From Pachysolen tannophilus NRRL Y-2460 (Eukaryota > Ascomycota > Pichiomycetes > Alaninales > Pachysolenaceae), in assembly GCA_001661245.1 (NCBI GenBank), contig KV454015.1, positions 62,001-126,000 of the forward strand: a stretch of DNA of 64,000 nt, read 5' to 3'. The notes under the pieces are model-generated. The model was not told where the DNA came from, ran no database searches, and worked only from the letters and a program-made list of their open reading frames with translations. Shown in pieces: positions 61,776-64,000 of this stretch (its first letter is position 1; every line of letters starts with the position of its first letter). The position numbers and the translations under genes are program-made.

Positions 61776-62990
61776 ATGTCGATTGAAGATGCAGAAGTTC
61801 CAAAAATTCCAAATTTTGAACTTTCTCAAAAACATTTTTTATTAAGGTCTGTAACTGCTAATGTACGCCACCCTAAAGAAATATTGGATGAATTAATTGA
61901 AGAAATTAAAAAAGAACATTTACTGCCATATTATTATTATTTATATCATACTTTGAAAATTCCAAATTTGAAATGGGATCAATCATTATATCAATCTTTA
62001 ATTGAAGAAAATGAAAAAGAAATCTTATTATTAAAACAAAAAATTAAAGATGTTGAAAAAGAAGATGAAGGTGAATTAGAAACTGTTAAAGGTTGGATTA
62101 AATTAGGTGAATATTATGCTAAAATTGGTGATAGATCAAATGCAGTTGATACTCTTCGAGAAGCTCAGAAATTGGCTCCAAGTACAGGTTCAAAAATTGA
62201 TATATTATTAACAATAACTAGAATTGGGTTTTTCTTTGATGATAAGTCATTTATTAAATCTTCTTTAGATCAAGTTAATAATTTAATTGAAAAAGGTGGT
62301 GGAGATTGGGAAAGAAAAAATAGATATAAAACTTATCTTGGAATTTATTTAATGTCAACAAGAAATTTTACTGAATCTTCAAAATTATTAATTGATTCAT
62401 TAGCAACTTTTACATCAACTGAATTAACATCATATGAAGATATTGCAATGTATGCTTTAATTTCAGGTGCTGTAACATTATCAAGACCTGATTTGAAAAA
62501 AAAATTAATTGATTCACCAGAAATTTTGGCAATTAATGGTAATTCAGATAAATTAAAACCAATTTATAATTTGATAAATTCATTATATTCATGCAAATAT
62601 GGTTCTTTTTTCCAACATTTGTTAGATACAAATGATCAAATCTTATTAAATGATAAATATTTGGCTGCTCATTCAAGTTATTATATTAGAGAATTAAGAG
62701 TAAGAGCTTATGCTCAATTATTGGAATCTTATAAATCTTTATCTTTAAAATCTATGGCTGATCAATTTAAAGTAAGCATAGATTTTTTGGATAAAGATTT
62801 ATGTAAATTTATTCCAAATAAAAAATTAAATTGTGTCATCGATAGAGTCAATGGTATTATTGAAACTAATAGACCTGATAATAAAAATAGTCAATACCAA
62901 CTTTTAATTAAAAATGGTGATTCACTTTTAACAAAATTGCAGAAATATGGAGCTGCAGTAAGATTAAGCGGTGCTGAGCGTGTGAATTAA
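61776..62990 (+). CDS. RPN7: 26S proteasome regulatory subunit Rpn7
   Basis: A 404-residue protein (S. cerevisiae 429) starts at ATG 61776; the frame before it begins with TTG. KVEDEGELE-type sequence and GWIKLGEYYAKIGDRSNAVD start the TPR-like helices. KGGGDWERKNRYKTYLGIYL and LLIDSLATFTSTELTSYEDI lead into the PCI domain. The end, LNCVIDRVNGIIETNRPDNK and LLTKLQKYGAAVRLSG, matches yeast Rpn7 nearly residue for residue. Rpn7 is a PCI subunit of the proteasome lid that clamps Rpn3 and positions the deubiquitinase Rpn11. Confidence 0.97.
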   Translation: MSIEDAEVPKIPNFELSQKHFLLRSVTANVRHPKEILDELIEEIKKEHLLPYYYYLYHTLKIPNLKWDQSLYQSLIEENEKEILLLKQKIKDVEKEDEGELETVKGWIKLGEYYAKIGDRSNAVDTLREAQKLAPSTGSKIDILLTITRIGFFFDDKSFIKSSLDQVNNLIEKGGGDWERKNRYKTYLGIYLMSTRNFTESSKLLIDSLATFTSTELTSYEDIAMYALISGAVTLSRPDLKKKLIDSPEILAINGNSDKLKPIYNLINSLYSCKYGSFFQHLLDTNDQILLNDKYLAAHSSYYIRELRVRAYAQLLESYKSLSLKSMADQFKVSIDFLDKDLCKFIPNKKLNCVIDRVNGIIETNRPDNKNSQYQLLIKNGDSLLTKLQKYGAAVRLSGAERVN

Positions 62991-63395
62991 CTAACATGTA
63001 TAGATAAATAGATATTTATATATATTTACATATATAAAAAACCTTAAATCTTTAAAGCTTAGGGCCGATATAGGCTAGTTATTTTGTTTTCACTCATATC
63101 ATCATTTGTTTAAAAATTTAAAGCTTTGAAACTCAACGGAAACGAAACCCCGTTTAAAATAAAAAATAAAAAAATACAAGAAAAAATGTACGATATTTCC
63201 GAAAAAGTATCTTTTAAGAATCTATACATTGTAAATCAAAATTGCTATTCCTTATACATATCAAATTATTGAAAAATTTATATCGATATTGTGTCCTTTT
63301 ATCAATTCAGAATAAAGATAGATCTCAAATGTAAATAATTTGTGTTTTTTGTATATGTGTTAGTTTACAAATTAAAAATTTTATTTCTGAATTAA
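62991..63395. other. RPN7 3' region up to the terminal gap
   Basis: About 400 AT-rich bases. No gene is visible. Confidence 0.55.
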
Positions 63396-64000
63396 NNNNN
63401 NNNNNNNNNNNNNNNNNNNNNNNNNNNNNNNNNNNNNNNNNNNNNNNNNNNNNNNNNNNNNNNNNNNNNNNNNNNNNNNNNNNNNNNNNNNNNNNNNNNN
63501 NNNNNNNNNNNNNNNNNNNNNNNNNNNNNNNNNNNNNNNNNNNNNNNNNNNNNNNNNNNNNNNNNNNNNNNNNNNNNNNNNNNNNNNNNNNNNNNNNNNN
63601 NNNNNNNNNNNNNNNNNNNNNNNNNNNNNNNNNNNNNNNNNNNNNNNNNNNNNNNNNNNNNNNNNNNNNNNNNNNNNNNNNNNNNNNNNNNNNNNNNNNN
63701 NNNNNNNNNNNNNNNNNNNNNNNNNNNNNNNNNNNNNNNNNNNNNNNNNNNNNNNNNNNNNNNNNNNNNNNNNNNNNNNNNNNNNNNNNNNNNNNNNNNN
63801 NNNNNNNNNNNNNNNNNNNNNNNNNNNNNNNNNNNNNNNNNNNNNNNNNNNNNNNNNNNNNNNNNNNNNNNNNNNNNNNNNNNNNNNNNNNNNNNNNNNN
63901 NNNNNNNNNNNNNNNNNNNNNNNNNNNNNNNNNNNNNNNNNNNNNNNNNNNNNNNNNNNNNNNNNNNNNNNNNNNNNNNNNNNNNNNNNNNNNNNNNNNN
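63396..64000. other. assembly gap (605 N to window end)
   Basis: Unknown bases run to the end of the window. Confidence 0.99.

Overview
The window is nuclear chromosomal DNA of a budding yeast (Saccharomycotina). The genes are short, dense and mostly intron-poor. The few introns have GTATGT or GTAAGT donors and TACTAAC-like branch sites. Intergenic DNA is very AT-rich, with long poly(A)/poly(T) and (TA)n tracts, and the gene content is typical of yeast (MIG1, KAR9, COY1, RIM2, SWI3, MED8, PGI1, ERG20). A respiratory complex I 51 kDa subunit is present, which argues against Saccharomycetaceae, whose members have lost complex I. I cannot name the genus. CUG codons at positions I could compare fit leucine best but do not settle the code. 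There are three runs of N (25199-25792, 49273-49706, 63396-64000), so this is a gapped draft scaffold.

Layout. 1-7.4 kb: a truncated MFS transporter, a MUP1-type methionine permease, tRNA-Gly(GCC), FMO1 and an ATG33/SCM4-family membrane protein. 7.4-16.6 kb: ILV5, a protein with two HIT-like halves, MRPL20, KAR9, CTA1 (peroxisomal catalase) and a tiny metallothionein with an intron. 16.7-24.9 kb: PCH2 (reading frame disrupted), complex I NUBM, a stand-alone 5S rRNA gene, GDT1, a cwf18 splicing factor, RPS9 with a structured intron, and a candidate structured RNA. 26-33 kb: RIM2, MED8, a WBP11-like protein, ATP4, ERG20 and QCR8 (spliced). 33-45 kb: a protein kinase with an expanded activation segment, MIG1, SMC6 (frame broken at a seven-A run) and SWI3. 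45-64 kb: COY1, an unrecognised acidic protein, PGI1, MSI1, MPS1, ARP2 (spliced), HXK2 (spliced) and RPN7.

There is no operon-like organisation, but several groups share functions. Mitochondrial energy and biosynthesis: NUBM, QCR8, ATP4, RIM2, MRPL20, ILV5. Glucose signalling and glycolysis: MIG1, HXK2, PGI1, with a Mig1-like site upstream of CTA1. Chromosome and mitotic control: PCH2, SMC6, MPS1, KAR9, MSI1, SWI3. Stress and thiol or metal handling: CTA1, metallothionein, FMO1, MUP1.

The observations most worth a second look are the small metallothionein gene, the isolated 5S gene, the candidate structured RNA at 24.7 kb, the alternative hairpins in the RPS9 intron, the A7-run frame breaks in PCH2 and SMC6, the 12-bp GGTGYA array between ATP4 and ERG20, and a palindrome shared upstream of SMC6 and RPN7. 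I found no mobile element, viral relic or CRISPR array. All identifications rest on reading the translations and recalling family sequences; no search was run.
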